A DNA stretch of 64,000 bases, taken from assembly GCA_041545745.1 (NCBI GenBank), contig CP168152.1, forward strand, positions 1,672,001 to 1,736,000, read 5' to 3'. The DNA comes from Stenotrophomonas indicatrix. GTDB taxonomy: Bacteria; Pseudomonadota; Gammaproteobacteria; Xanthomonadales; Xanthomonadaceae. The notes under the pieces are model-generated. The model did not search any database. It worked only from the letters and a program-made list of their open reading frames with translations, and was not told where the DNA came from. How positions within the stretch are numbered: the stretch's first letter is position 1; every line of letters starts with the position of its first letter. The position numbers were made by a program, and so were the translations under genes. Shown one piece after another: positions 1-11,084 of this stretch.

Positions 1-315
1 CTGCAGGCCCAGCTCGGCCATCAGGCGCTGCACCCGCTTGTGGTTGATCGCCTCGCCCCGATTGGCCAGTTCCAGTGTTATGCGGCGGTAGCCATAGCGC
101 CCTTGGCTTTCGTCGTAAATCGCGCGGATGCGCTCACGCAGTTCCACCTCGCCCTCATCAGGATGGGCCAAGGCATGAACCTGGTAATAGAACGTGCTGC
201 GCGACAACTCGGCCGCCTCGAGCAAAAGCGGCAGGGAGTGGGCCTGCCTCAATCCTTGGACGGCTTGCGCTTTGTGCGCTGTGCCGCCTGCTCTTCCTGG
301 ATCAAGGCATCGAGC
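1..315 (-). CDS. IS3-family transposase OrfB, N-terminal part only
   Basis: This frame encodes the start of the OrfB half of the transposase, which carries the DDE integrase core. Visible residues include SRSTFYYQ and the stretch YDESQGRYGYRRITLELA, typical of the HTH_21 region that precedes the rve catalytic domain in IS3 elements. The catalytic DDE residues are beyond the left edge. The frame is open from the slippery site at 315 to the edge, in the -1 frame relative to OrfA, so the natural product is probably the OrfAB fusion. No separate convincing OrfB start was chosen. Nothing in the visible part is broken. Confidence 0.8.
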
Positions 316-770
316 TTTTTTAAGTAGGCCGTCTCCGCACGCAGGTAGGCTACTTCCTTAAGGAGCTCATCGCGGCTCATGTCCTCGGCTGGCTTGGACG
401 AGCGGGTCTTCTTCATCGGCTTTGGGGGCGGTAATGGTGGCGGCGCCAACGCTTGGGCGCCACCGTCAGCATACAGCCGTTGCCATTGCCCCACCGCGCC
501 GGCATCTCCGATCTGGAAATAGGTCGTGGCCTCGCGCCCAGACATCCCTTCTTGACGCATCTTTTCAAGGACATCCAGCTTGAACTGGAGATCGTAGGAC
601 CGGACTTTGCGGTGAAACCCACGCCAACCATGCAGCCGGTAGGTCGCTGCCCAACGCCGGACCGTCGAAAACTCCAGACCGTGGCGACGGGCCACCGCCT
701 TGACGGATGTGGAGGTCTTGCAGGCCTCCTTGGCGACCTGAAGTTTGAAGCGCGCGTCATACCTATTCAT
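249..770 (-). CDS. IS3-family transposase OrfA (DNA-binding subunit)
   Basis: A 173-residue protein that binds the terminal repeats of the IS and, through frameshifting, forms the N-terminus of the OrfAB transposase. Two consecutive helix-turn-helix units are visible (about residues 1-45, VKAVARRHGLEFSTVRRW, and 50-100), followed by a proline-rich linker and a C-terminal leucine-zipper-like helix with ELLKEVAYLRAETAYLKKL, which IS3 OrfA proteins use to oligomerise. I chose MNRYDARF as the start because GAGGAT lies 8 bases upstream; an in-frame ATG ten codons earlier has no such site. The frame is intact, so the element may be active if its unseen half is whole. Confidence 0.85.
   Translation of the reverse strand: MNRYDARFKLQVAKEACKTSTSVKAVARRHGLEFSTVRRWAATYRLHGWRGFHRKVRSYDLQFKLDVLEKMRQEGMSGREATTYFQIGDAGAVGQWQRLYADGGAQALAPPPLPPPKPMKKTRSSKPAEDMSRDELLKEVAYLRAETAYLKKLDALIQEEQAAQRTKRKPSKD
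315..321 (-). other. Programmed -1 ribosomal frameshift heptamer A AAA AAG
   Basis: On the minus strand OrfA reads codons TTA AAA AAG here, giving the heptamer A AAA AAG in the correct zero-frame phase. A slip of one base back moves translation into the OrfB frame, which is open all the way to the window edge. This is the best known slippery site of IS3-family elements. Confidence 0.85.
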
Positions 771-818
771 GAAATCCTCGGAGTTGGACGGGGTGTCCAA
801 CTTCCGGGGGTCACTTCA

Positions 819-944
819 GGGAAGGGTTTACGGCGTGTCCTGCAAGCCCATCCCATCCCGCCATCCCACGGAAAGCCAGCTTTTGCCGATGCCGTTGCCG
901 TTGATTCTGCGGGTGCCGGGCCGCAGGCCCGGCCCACACACCCC
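819..944 (-). repeat. Half of a dispersed long-stem hairpin element, split by the IS
   Basis: Positions 837-862 match the outer stem arm of the five whole hairpin elements found at 21274, 21536, 60528, 60821 and 63196. The preceding GGGTTTACGGCGTGTCCTG matches the loop edge of the copies at 60821 and 63196. Downstream come the usual companion parts: CCATCCCACGGAA, a tract rich in GTTGCCGTTG, and a GC-rich palindrome ending near 935. The partner arm is not in the window and should flank the far end of the IS. Confidence 0.7.
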
Positions 945-2441
945 TCAATTGCGCTGGAACAACGCCTGCACATCCCTGCGGAACGCCGCCTGGCTGTCCG
1001 CCCGGCTATAGAACATGTGCCCACCCGGATAGCTGCGCACCTGCACACGGTCCGGGTTGCTGCCCATCGCCGGCATCTGGTCCACCGTCAGGACCGAGCC
1101 CATGAACGGGCACGACAGGTCATTCCAGCCGTGCACGATCAGCACCTGCAGGTGCGGATCGATCGCAACGGCCTGGCGCAGCTGGGTCACTGCACCTTCG
1201 CGCAGGTCACCATTGCGATCCCACAGACGGTTCACGTCGTAGTTCAGCGCCTGATAGCGCGCATCCACCTTCCAGCCGACCTCGCGGGTGACAAAGTCGA
1301 CCATCGCGGTGGTGGTCGGCGCGATGATGCTGTCCAGCAGCGGATCGTTGGCGCGCTGCTCCGGATCGTTCGGGAACGGATCGAACGCAGTGACGTTGGA
1401 ATCGTAGCGGCTGCCCAGCGTGCCCTTGTCGCGGAACACCTCGCGCAGGTAGGCCTGTGTCTCCAGGCGGCCACCGGCGCGGCGCACGAACTGCGGGTCC
1501 AGGCCGGTCAACTCAGCCACCCGGCGCAGCATCACCTCTGTCGCCTGTGGATCGCTGCGGCCCTTCATCAGTGCGGTTGCGTAGTCGCCGCGGGTGTACT
1601 CGACCACCTCGCGCATCGCCGCGTCGGTCAGTTTGCCCTGGCGCTCCAGGTGCGCGGCAGCGATCGAGGGCAGGGTCTGCATCCATGCCATCGGCGAAAC
1701 ATCAGCGTTGTCTTCCAGCGTCGGGCTCAGGTAAGGCGACACCAGCACCAGGCCGTTCATCGCCACGCCCAGACGGGTCTGCAGGAAGTGGGTGATGCGC
1801 GGGCCGCGATAGCCGCCATAGCTCTCGCCGGTCAGGTACTTGCGCGCGCCCATGCGCTGGTTGCGCAGCAGCCAGTCGTAGATCGAGCGCGACAGGTACT
1901 CGATGTCGGCGCTGGGGTTGTACAGCTGCTTCTTCGCTTCGTCATCGCCGATGCGTGCGCGGCTGAAGCCGGTGCCGACCGGGTCGATGAACACCAGGTC
2001 GGTGAAGTCCAGCCAGGTGCCGGGGTTGTCATGCAGCTTCGCCGGTGCCGATGCGCTGTCGCCTTCCGAACCGAAGGTCACCACCTTCGGACCGATGGCG
2101 CCCAGGTTGAGGTACACCGAAGACGCGCCGGGGCCACCATTGAGCGCGAAGGTCACCGGTCGGTCCTTGCCCGGCATGGTGTAGGCGGTGAACACCACAT
2201 CGGCGATCACCTTGCCCTTCGCATCGCGTACCGGCAGGGTGCCGACGGTGGCGGTGTAGTCGAGGGTGCGGCCAGCCAGGCGCATGCTCTGGCGAGCCGA
2301 CGCATCGGCGGGCAGGGGAGCGGCTTCGGTCTTTTCCTCTTTCGTTTCGGAGGCGCTGTCAGCAGCAGGAGCGGCCAGCGCACAGACAGGGGCAATCAGC
2401 AGGCCGACGCAGAGCGCGGCAGAGTGCAGCAGGAACTTCAT
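945..2441 (-). CDS. Secreted S10-family serine carboxypeptidase
   Basis: A 498-residue exported peptidase that should remove C-terminal residues from peptides in the periplasm or outside the cell. A signal peptide is clear (about residues 1-24, ending ALAA). The alpha/beta-hydrolase core has NGGPGASS (101-108, oxyanion region), the nucleophile motif GESYGG (205-210, Ser207), a late Asp in WNDLSCPF and His in GGHMFY, so the Ser-Asp-His triad of family S10 is complete. Length is normal for bacterial members. It stands alone on the minus strand, with a GNAT gene 98 bp upstream. Substrate unknown. The start has a signal peptide directly after it, so I am confident in it. Confidence 0.88.
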   Translation of the reverse strand: MKFLLHSAALCVGLLIAPVCALAAPAADSASETKEEKTEAAPLPADASARQSMRLAGRTLDYTATVGTLPVRDAKGKVIADVVFTAYTMPGKDRPVTFALNGGPGASSVYLNLGAIGPKVVTFGSEGDSASAPAKLHDNPGTWLDFTDLVFIDPVGTGFSRARIGDDEAKKQLYNPSADIEYLSRSIYDWLLRNQRMGARKYLTGESYGGYRGPRITHFLQTRLGVAMNGLVLVSPYLSPTLEDNADVSPMAWMQTLPSIAAAHLERQGKLTDAAMREVVEYTRGDYATALMKGRSDPQATEVMLRRVAELTGLDPQFVRRAGGRLETQAYLREVFRDKGTLGSRYDSNVTAFDPFPNDPEQRANDPLLDSIIAPTTTAMVDFVTREVGWKVDARYQALNYDVNRLWDRNGDLREGAVTQLRQAVAIDPHLQVLIVHGWNDLSCPFMGSVLTVDQMPAMGSNPDRVQVRSYPGGHMFYSRADSQAAFRRDVQALFQRN

Positions 2442-2539
2442 GGCACCGGAACGGCAGCGGAAGGGACCCCGATGCTAGGACGGGGTGCCGCGTACCGTAT
2501 GTGTCCAAAGGCATGGGCCAGCGTTGCGACCTGATCCGG

Positions 2540-3118
2540 TCAAGCGAAGCTGGGTGGCCGCACAGTGTCGTCGACCAGCAGCCCGTACACGGCCGAGTCC
2601 GCCAGTTCGCCGCGGATACGCCAGCGCTGCCGCAGCAGGCCTTCGCGGTGGAAACCGAGACGTTCGAGCACGTGTGCCGAGGCGTGGTTGCGTGGATCGA
2701 TCTCGGCCTCCACCCGATGCAGTTGCAGGGTGTTGAACAGATAGGCCAGCACCTGCTGCAGCGCTTCATGCATGTAGCCGTGGCCCTGCCTGGCAGGTGC
2801 CAGCAGATAGCCGATTTCGGCACGCGCCGCGTCGCGATCCAGGGCAAATACCACGCAGATGCCCAGCAGCGGGCCGTCCACGGATTCGCGCAGGGCCAGC
2901 TTCAATTGCGTGCCGGTCGCCTGTGCGGCGAGGTCGTCGTCGATCTGCGCGCGTGCTTCGGCCGGGCGCGTCCACGCCGGGTGGTTCCACCAGTGCATCA
3001 CGTCCGGGTCGGACTGCAGGGCGAACAGGGCCGCAGCGTCATCGCGACGAATGGGGCTCAGCACCAGGCGCGCGCTGTGCAGCGGCAGTCCGGGAAACAG
3101 CAGCGAGTTGGCGGGCAA
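2540..3118 (-). CDS. GNAT-family N-acetyltransferase, RimJ/RimL type
   Basis: Predicted acetyl-CoA dependent transferase acting on a protein N-terminus or small amine; the substrate is unknown. The protein has the RimJ/RimL-like pattern: SARLVLSPIRRDDAAALFAL near the N-terminus, the central EIGYLLAPARQGHGYMHEAL with the Q/RxxGxG acetyl-CoA loop (RQGHGY), and the C-terminal NHASAHVLERLGFHREG. The frame is open far upstream through a SMAG repeat cluster, which cannot be real coding sequence, and no ATG is available. I used the TTG at 3118 (192 residues, MPANSLLF), which gives the family's normal length; the start is uncertain. Confidence 0.75.
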   Translation of the reverse strand: MPANSLLFPGLPLHSARLVLSPIRRDDAAALFALQSDPDVMHWWNHPAWTRPAEARAQIDDDLAAQATGTQLKLALRESVDGPLLGICVVFALDRDAARAEIGYLLAPARQGHGYMHEALQQVLAYLFNTLQLHRVEAEIDPRNHASAHVLERLGFHREGLLRQRWRIRGELADSAVYGLLVDDTVRPPSFA

Positions 3119-3194
3119 TGGGGTCGTCCACGCGGATGAGCGCGCATTATGGACCCGCAGGGTTTGCCGATGGGGGCGGATCCATCGGTCCGGG

Positions 3195-3307
3195 TGGTGC
3201 CGGCCGCTGGCCGGCAACCTGGACAGGCCCGGTAGTGCCGGCCGCTGGCCGGCAACCCAGGCATCTCGGTGGTTCACGGAAAGCTGCCGGCCAGCGGCCG
3301 GCACTAC
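3195..3307. repeat. Cluster of three SMAG (GTAG) palindromes
   Basis: Three copies of a palindrome with core TGCCGGCCGCTGGCCGGCA lie at 3198-3216, 3232-3254 and, inverted, 3285-3307. The second and third copies carry the GTAG head that defines S. maltophilia SMAG/REP elements. They fill the spacer between parE and the acetyltransferase gene and may act as transcript ends or stabilisers. Confidence 0.85.
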
Positions 3308-3320
3308 CACCGGTCCGGAA

Positions 3321-5210
3321 TCAGACTTCCAGCGAAGCCAGATCGCCCTTGCTCTCCAGCCAGCCCTTGCGATCCGACGCGCGCTTCTTGGCCAGCAGCA
3401 TGTCCATCAGGGAATGGGTCTGCTCGCCATCGTCGATGGTCAACTGCACCAGACGACGGGTGTCCGGATGGATGGTGGATTCACGCAGCTGCGGTGGATT
3501 CATCTCGCCCAGGCCCTTGAAGCGGGTCACATTGATGGCGCCCTTGATCTTCTCGCGTTCGATCTTGTCCAGCATCGAGCGCTTCTCTTCCTCGTCCAGG
3601 GCGTAGAACACCTGCTTGCCCACGTCGATGCGGAACAGCGGCGGCATCGCCACGAACACGTGGCCGGCATCGACCAGCGCCGGGAAGTGCTTCAGGAACA
3701 GTGCGGTCAGCAGCGTTGCGATATGCAGGCCGTCGGAGTCGGCGTCGGCCAGGATGATCACCTTGCCATAGCGCAGGCCGGTGATGTCATCCTTGCCCGG
3801 GTCGCAGCCGATGGCTACCGCCAGGTTGTGTACTTCCTCCGAGGCCAGCACGCTGTTGGAGGAGACCTCCCAGGTGTTGAGGATCTTGCCGCGCAGCGGC
3901 AGGATCGCCTGGAAATCCTTGTCGCGCGCCTGCTTGGCGCTGCCGCCTGCGGAGTCGCCCTCGACCAGGAACAGCTCGGTGCGCGACAGGTCCTGGCTGA
4001 TGCAGTCGGCCAGCTTGCCGGGCAGGGCAGGGCCCTGGGTGACCTTCTTGCGGACGACCAGCTTCTCGGTCTTCAGGCGCGCGCTGGCGCGTTCGATGGC
4101 GATCTGCGCGATCTTCTCGCCCAGCTCCACGTTCTGGTTCAGCAGCAGGCTGAACGCATCGTGCGCGGCGCCTTCGACGAAACCGGCGGCCTGGCGCGAA
4201 GACAGGCGTTCCTTGGTCTGGCCGCTGAACTGCGGGTCGGTCATCTTCAGCGACAGCACGAACGACACGCGGTCCCACACGTCTTCCGGGGCCAGCTTGA
4301 CGCCGCGCGGCAACAGGTTGCGGAAGTCGCAGAATTCGCGCAGCGCCTCCGTCAGGCCGGTGCGCAGGCCGTTGGCGTGGGTGCCGTGCTGTGCGGTGGG
4401 AATCAGGTTGACGTAGCTTTCCTGCACCAGCTCGCCTTCCGGCAGCCAGGCCACGGCCCAGTCCACGATCTCGGTGTCTTTCTTCAGGTTGCCGACGAAC
4501 AGGTCGGCCGGCAGCGACTCGCGATCGCCCAGTTCCAGCTTCAGGTAATCGCGCAGGCCGTCTTCGTAGTACCAGGTGTCGACGTCGCCGGTGGCCTCGT
4601 CGGTCAGTTTGACGGTCAGGCCCGGGCACAGCACGGCCTTGGCGCGCAGCAGGTGCTTGAGCGCACGCACGGCGAACTTGGGCGTATCGAAGTACTTCGG
4701 GTCCGGCCAGAAGCGCAGGCGGGTACCGGTATTCTTCTTGCCGACAGTGCCGACCACTTCCAGCGGCGAGGCGCGGTCGCCGTTGCGGAAGGTGATGCGG
4801 TGTTCGGCACCTTCACGCTTGATGTGGATTTCCACCAGGGTCGACAGCGCATTGACCACGCTGACGCCGACGCCATGCAGGCCGCCGGAGAAGGTGTAGT
4901 TGTTGTTGTTGAACTTGCCGCCGGCATGCAGGCGGGTGAGGATCAGCTCGACGCCCGGGATCTTCTCTTCCGGATGGATGTCCACCGGCATGCCGCGGCC
5001 GTCATCGCTGACCTCCACGCTGCCGTCCTTGAACAGGGTGATCTCGATCGAGCGGGCGTGGCCGGCGAGGGCTTCGTCCACCGAGTTGTCGATCACTTCC
5101 TGCGCCAGGTGGTTCGGGCGCGCGGTGTCGGTATACATGCCGGGGCGGCGCTTGACCGGGTCAAGGCCGGACAGGACTTCAATATCGGCGGCGTTATAGC
5201 GGGCGTTCAT
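3321..5210 (-). CDS. parE: DNA topoisomerase IV subunit B
   Basis: ATPase subunit of topoisomerase IV, which unlinks daughter chromosomes together with ParC. The 629-residue length is normal. The GHKL ATPase domain shows QEVIDNSVDEAL (catalytic Glu and Mg-binding Asn), DGRGMP and GGLHGVGVSVVNALS; the TOPRIM domain shows FLVEGDSAGGSAKQARD and ILADADSDGLHI; the C-terminus is the usual parE tail. ParE rather than GyrB is favoured by the short length and the early MNARYNAADIEVLSGLDPVKRRPGMY. I chose this ATG because it begins the conserved region; the frame is open further upstream without family similarity. The small gene at 5371 diverges from it. Confidence 0.95.
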   Translation of the reverse strand: MNARYNAADIEVLSGLDPVKRRPGMYTDTARPNHLAQEVIDNSVDEALAGHARSIEITLFKDGSVEVSDDGRGMPVDIHPEEKIPGVELILTRLHAGGKFNNNNYTFSGGLHGVGVSVVNALSTLVEIHIKREGAEHRITFRNGDRASPLEVVGTVGKKNTGTRLRFWPDPKYFDTPKFAVRALKHLLRAKAVLCPGLTVKLTDEATGDVDTWYYEDGLRDYLKLELGDRESLPADLFVGNLKKDTEIVDWAVAWLPEGELVQESYVNLIPTAQHGTHANGLRTGLTEALREFCDFRNLLPRGVKLAPEDVWDRVSFVLSLKMTDPQFSGQTKERLSSRQAAGFVEGAAHDAFSLLLNQNVELGEKIAQIAIERASARLKTEKLVVRKKVTQGPALPGKLADCISQDLSRTELFLVEGDSAGGSAKQARDKDFQAILPLRGKILNTWEVSSNSVLASEEVHNLAVAIGCDPGKDDITGLRYGKVIILADADSDGLHIATLLTALFLKHFPALVDAGHVFVAMPPLFRIDVGKQVFYALDEEEKRSMLDKIEREKIKGAINVTRFKGLGEMNPPQLRESTIHPDTRRLVQLTIDDGEQTHSLMDMLLAKKRASDRKGWLESKGDLASLEV

Positions 5211-5370
5211 CTGTCTTCGAAAGCGTGGAGCGACGGGCAAGTGTGCGGTCTGGACCGGGAATTTGCACGCCTGCGGTTCAGCCTCGTTGGCGGGGAGGGG
5301 GTAAAATGGCAGCCGCTGGAACCGAACACCGGCGCCCCCCACATCCGAGCCATACCGCGAGGAGGACTCC

Positions 5371-5604
5371 ATGAAGAAGTTGCTGACCATTGCGATCCTG
5401 GCTGCCGCCGCTGTTGCAGTGCCGATGGTGCTGGCGCAGAACGCCGGCCAGCCTGCTCCGCAGCAGGGTGACCAGGCCGACAAGGCGCAGTCCGAAGCCG
5501 ACGCCAAGGCCAAGCGCCGTGCGCAGGCCAATGCCGAGATGAAGGCCAAGGGCCAGCCGGTGCCGCAGCAGGAAGAAGAGGAAGAGGCGCGGAAGAAGCG
5601 TTAA
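5371..5604 (+). CDS. Small exported Lys/Glu/Gln-rich protein
   Basis: A 77-residue protein I do not recognise. It begins with a typical signal peptide (MKKLLTIAILAAAAVAVPMVLA), followed by a mature part of about 54 residues made almost only of Ala, Lys, Gln, Glu and Arg and ending in a run of six acidic residues and RKKR. Such composition suggests a disordered or coiled periplasmic protein. A strong ribosome site, GAGGAGG, lies 8 bases before the ATG, and a good intrinsic terminator follows at 5727, so it is probably a single-gene transcript read divergently from parE. Function unknown. Confidence 0.75.
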   Translation: MKKLLTIAILAAAAVAVPMVLAQNAGQPAPQQGDQADKAQSEADAKAKRRAQANAEMKAKGQPVPQQEEEEEARKKR

Positions 5605-5726
5605 GCGCATGCGCGCTACCGCTTCCCCACGGTTTGCGGAGCAAACCGCGGGCCCCGCCTTACCACGTATCCGATCCCCTGCGCCTGTCGGCGCGCCCCC
5701 TTACCAAGGGGGCTTCCGGACATAAG

Positions 5727-5754
5727 ACGCCCCGACGCCGGGGCGTTTTTGTTT
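5727..5754 (+). terminator. Rho-independent terminator
   Basis: Stem ACGCCCC (5727-5733) pairs with GGGGCGT (5740-5746) around a six-base loop and is followed by TTTTTGTTT. It lies 123 bp after the small exported protein gene and before the pyrG promoter region. Confidence 0.8.
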
Positions 5755-5774
5755 GGGTTGGTCGCACAAGCCCC

Positions 5775-5803
5775 TTGGGTTGGCGGCCATCTATCTGTAA
5801 ACT
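5775..5803 (+). promoter_or_regulatory. Candidate sigma-70 promoter for pyrG with long leader
   Basis: TTGGGT (5775-5780) and TAAACT (5798-5803) are 17 bp apart. A start here would leave a leader of about 270 bases before pyrG. That leader holds no recognisable gene; it contains C-rich and G-rich tracts near 6010-6045 that could fold. Match to consensus is moderate. Confidence 0.45.
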
Positions 5804-5821
5804 ATGGCTTTCCGGGAGTAA

Positions 5822-7744
<1,923 letters not shown>

Positions 7745-7750
7745 CTTGTC

Positions 7751-7771
7751 ATGGGGGCCGCCGGCCCCCAT
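7751..7771 (+). terminator. GC-rich hairpin between pyrG and kdsA
   Basis: ATGGGGGCC (7751-7759) pairs perfectly with GGCCCCCAT (7763-7771) around a 3-nt loop. The tract after it (CTTGCTTGC) is only weakly T-rich, so it may attenuate rather than stop transcription into kdsA. Confidence 0.45.
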
Positions 7772-7832
7772 CTTGCTTGCTTCAACCCCAGCGCACCGGC
7801 ACGGCCGGTGTAGCGGACAACAAGGAAACGCC

Positions 7833-8663
7833 ATGAAACTGTGTGGATTCGAGGTCGGGCTGGACCAGCCCCTGTTCCTGATCGCCGGCCCCTGCGTGAT
7901 CGAGTCGATGCAGCTGCAGCTGGATACCGCCGGCAAGCTGAAGGAAGTGACCGACAAGCTCGGTGTGAACTTCATCTTCAAGTCCAGCTTCGACAAGGCC
8001 AACCGCACCTCCGGCACGGCCTTCCGTGGCCCGGGCATGGAAGAGGGTCTGAAGGTGCTGGCCGAGGTCAAGAAGCAGATCGGCGTGCCGGTGCTGACCG
8101 ACGTTCACGAGTACACCCCGATGGATGAAGTGGCCTCGGTGGTGGACGTGCTGCAGACCCCGGCGTTCCTGGTCCGCCAGACCGACTTCATCCGCAAGGT
8201 GTGCTCGGCCGGCAAGCCGGTCAACATCAAGAAGGGCCAGTTCCTGGCGCCGTGGGACATGAAACCTGTCGTCGAGAAGGCCAAGGCCACCGGCAACGAG
8301 CAGATCATGGTCTGCGAGCGTGGCGCCAGCTTCGGCTACAACAACCTGGTCAGCGACATGCGTTCGCTGGCGGTGATGCGCGATACCGGCTGCCCGGTGG
8401 TGTTTGACGCCACCCATTCGGTGCAGTTGCCGGGCGGGCAGGGCACCAGTTCCGGTGGCCAGCGCGAGCATGTACCGGTACTGGCGCGTGCGGCGGTTGC
8501 CGTCGGCATCTCCGGCCTGTTCGCCGAAACCCATCCGGACCCGTCCAAGGCGCTGTCCGACGGCCCCAACGCGTGGCCGCTGGACCAGATGGAAGCCCTG
8601 CTCGAGACCCTGATGGAGCTTGACGCGGTGACCAAGAAGCACGGCTTCTCGCGCTTCGCGTGA
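7833..8663 (+). CDS. kdsA: 3-deoxy-8-phosphooctulonate synthase (Kdo-8-P synthase)
   Basis: Condenses arabinose-5-phosphate with phosphoenolpyruvate to make Kdo-8-phosphate for the lipopolysaccharide inner core. The 276 residues show family motifs: [26 protein letters not shown] (PEP and A5P binding), [22 protein letters not shown], and [13 protein letters not shown]. Length is normal. AAGGAAA lies just ahead of the ATG. Its stop overlaps the GTG start of the next gene by four bases (GTGA), so the two small membrane protein genes behind it are likely co-translated, and the group leads towards eno. Confidence 0.96.
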   Translation: MKLCGFEVGLDQPLFLIAGPCVIESMQLQLDTAGKLKEVTDKLGVNFIFKSSFDKANRTSGTAFRGPGMEEGLKVLAEVKKQIGVPVLTDVHEYTPMDEVASVVDVLQTPAFLVRQTDFIRKVCSAGKPVNIKKGQFLAPWDMKPVVEKAKATGNEQIMVCERGASFGYNNLVSDMRSLAVMRDTGCPVVFDATHSVQLPGGQGTSSGGQREHVPVLARAAVAVGISGLFAETHPDPSKALSDGPNAWPLDQMEALLETLMELDAVTKKHGFSRFA

Positions 8664-9007
8664 GTCAGCACTCGCAGGCGGCGCTGGAGATCCAGCGTCG
8701 TCGCCGGCACTGGCGGCAGTGGCCGTGGGGCCCGATCGCACTCGGTCTGGCCTTGCTCTCGGTATCGGGCGTATTCGCCATCGGCATGTTGTTCGGTGCC
8801 GGCATGCGTCCGTCCAGTGCGGGCGGCCCGGTAGTGAACCTGCTGCCCTTCGTCATCGCGCTGGCGGTGGCCGAAGTGCTGACCATTTCCGCAGGGCTTT
8901 TCGCCGCGGTGCTCGGCTGGCGCCTGAACCGGGGCAGGGTCACCGCTGCGCTGGCGATGGTCCTGCTGTCGCTGTGGGCGGGCATCCTGCTGCACGATCT
9001 GCTTTGA
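8660..9007 (+). CDS. Small membrane protein A of a tandem pair
   Basis: A 115-residue protein of unknown function with a basic N-terminus (RRRRHWRQ) and three hydrophobic segments at about residues 25-47, 60-85 and 92-113. It starts with GTG overlapping the kdsA stop. It resembles the following gene: both have WPWG followed by IAL, a RP motif after the first segment and WR..RG..AA before the last segment, so they look like diverged tandem duplicates. The pair sits inside the kdsA-eno interval; both ends overlap neighbours, which points to co-translation. Confidence 0.75.
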   Translation: MSQHSQAALEIQRRRRHWRQWPWGPIALGLALLSVSGVFAIGMLFGAGMRPSSAGGPVVNLLPFVIALAVAEVLTISAGLFAAVLGWRLNRGRVTAALAMVLLSLWAGILLHDLL

Positions 9008-9339
9008 TGAATACGACACCTGAACCTTCGCGCAGCTGGCCTTGGGGTCTGATCGCCCTGTTGCTGTCCGTGCTCGCCTGGGGCGCGTTGCTGCTGGGCG
9101 TGCTTGCCTTCGCCGCCAGCTTCCGTCCGCCGGGGGATGGCAGCAGCGGCGTACAGGCCATGCAGTACTGGATGCTGGGCGCGCTGGTCACGCTGGCGCT
9201 GTCTTTCGTGGGCAGCCTGGTGGCGATGGTGATGGCCTGGCGACGACGGCGCGGGCCAGTGTGCGCGGCCATTGCCGGTGCGCTGCTGGTGCTGCTGGTG
9301 TCGCTGGTGATGATCGTGATCGGGTCCAGCTGGGGCTGA
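9007..9339 (+). CDS. Small membrane protein B of a tandem pair
   Basis: A 110-residue protein of unknown function with hydrophobic segments at about residues 13-35, 49-73 and 81-105. The ATG overlaps the previous stop as TGATG. It shares WPWGLIAL, SFRPP and AWRRRRGPVCAA with the upstream protein ([25 protein letters not shown]), which suggests duplication from one ancestor. It ends 97 bp before eno, which has its own promoter in the gap. Confidence 0.75.
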   Translation: MNTTPEPSRSWPWGLIALLLSVLAWGALLLGVLAFAASFRPPGDGSSGVQAMQYWMLGALVTLALSFVGSLVAMVMAWRRRRGPVCAAIAGALLVLLVSLVMIVIGSSWG

Positions 9340-9354
9340 TGCCGCTCAGGCCAT

Positions 9355-10729
<1,375 letters not shown>

Positions 10730-10733
10730 GCCG

Positions 10734-11084
10734 ATGCGCGACTGGCGCTGGCTGCTGTTGTTGCTGGCCCTGCTGCTGGCATGGCTGCAGTACCGTTTCT
10801 GGTTCGGCCCGGGCAATTCGGGTGAAGTGATGATGCTCGAAGCCCAGGTCGCCAACCAGGAGCGGGACAATGACGGTCTGCAGCAGCGCAACGATGCGCT
10901 TGCTGCCGAAGTGAAGGACCTCAAGGAAGGCCAGTCCGCCATCGAAGAACGCGCGCGCAGCGAGCTGGGCATGATCAAGCCCGGCGAGAAGTTCTATCGC
11001 GTCGTGGAAGATGCACCGACGCGCCCGGCGCAGCCTGCGCCGGTCACGGCCCAGGCCGGCGACCATCCGGCGGACGTGCCATGA
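10734..11084 (+). CDS. ftsB: Cell division protein FtsB
   Basis: Bitopic inner-membrane protein of the divisome that forms the FtsQ-FtsB-FtsL complex. The 116 residues contain one N-terminal membrane helix (about 5-22), a coiled coil (about 32-72, [25 protein letters not shown]) and the conserved [20 protein letters not shown] proline-rich tail of about 20 residues follows. The neighbourhood eno-ftsB-ispD-ispF is classic for gammaproteobacteria. Its stop overlaps the ispD start as ATGA. Confidence 0.92.
   Translation: MRDWRWLLLLLALLLAWLQYRFWFGPGNSGEVMMLEAQVANQERDNDGLQQRNDALAAEVKDLKEGQSAIEERARSELGMIKPGEKFYRVVEDAPTRPAQPAPVTAQAGDHPADVP

Larger units (their letters stand above)
1..818 (-). mobile_element. 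IS3-family (IS150-like) insertion sequence, cut by window edge
   Basis: Two overlapping transposase frames on the minus strand, OrfA and OrfB, are joined by a -1 frameshift signal, which is the standard IS3-family layout. The OrfA-proximal end reads inward as TGAAGTGACCCCCGGAAG and resembles IS150-group terminal repeats; I place the end at about 818. The other end and most of OrfB lie to the left of the window, so target-site duplications cannot be checked. The flanking DNA from 819 is one half of a large dispersed stem-loop element, so the IS appears to have landed in that element's loop. The family call is firm; the exact end is uncertain by a few bases. Confidence 0.85.

Noticed and set aside
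453..2534. Long plus-strand open frame of 693 codons
   Set aside because: It is antisense to the IS and the S10 peptidase, whose motifs are clear; its translation is Arg/His/Gln/Val-rich without any domain. High GC leaves such frames open.
2859..5471. Long plus-strand open frame of 870 codons
   Set aside because: Shadow of parE on the other strand; composition is that of antisense GC-rich coding DNA.
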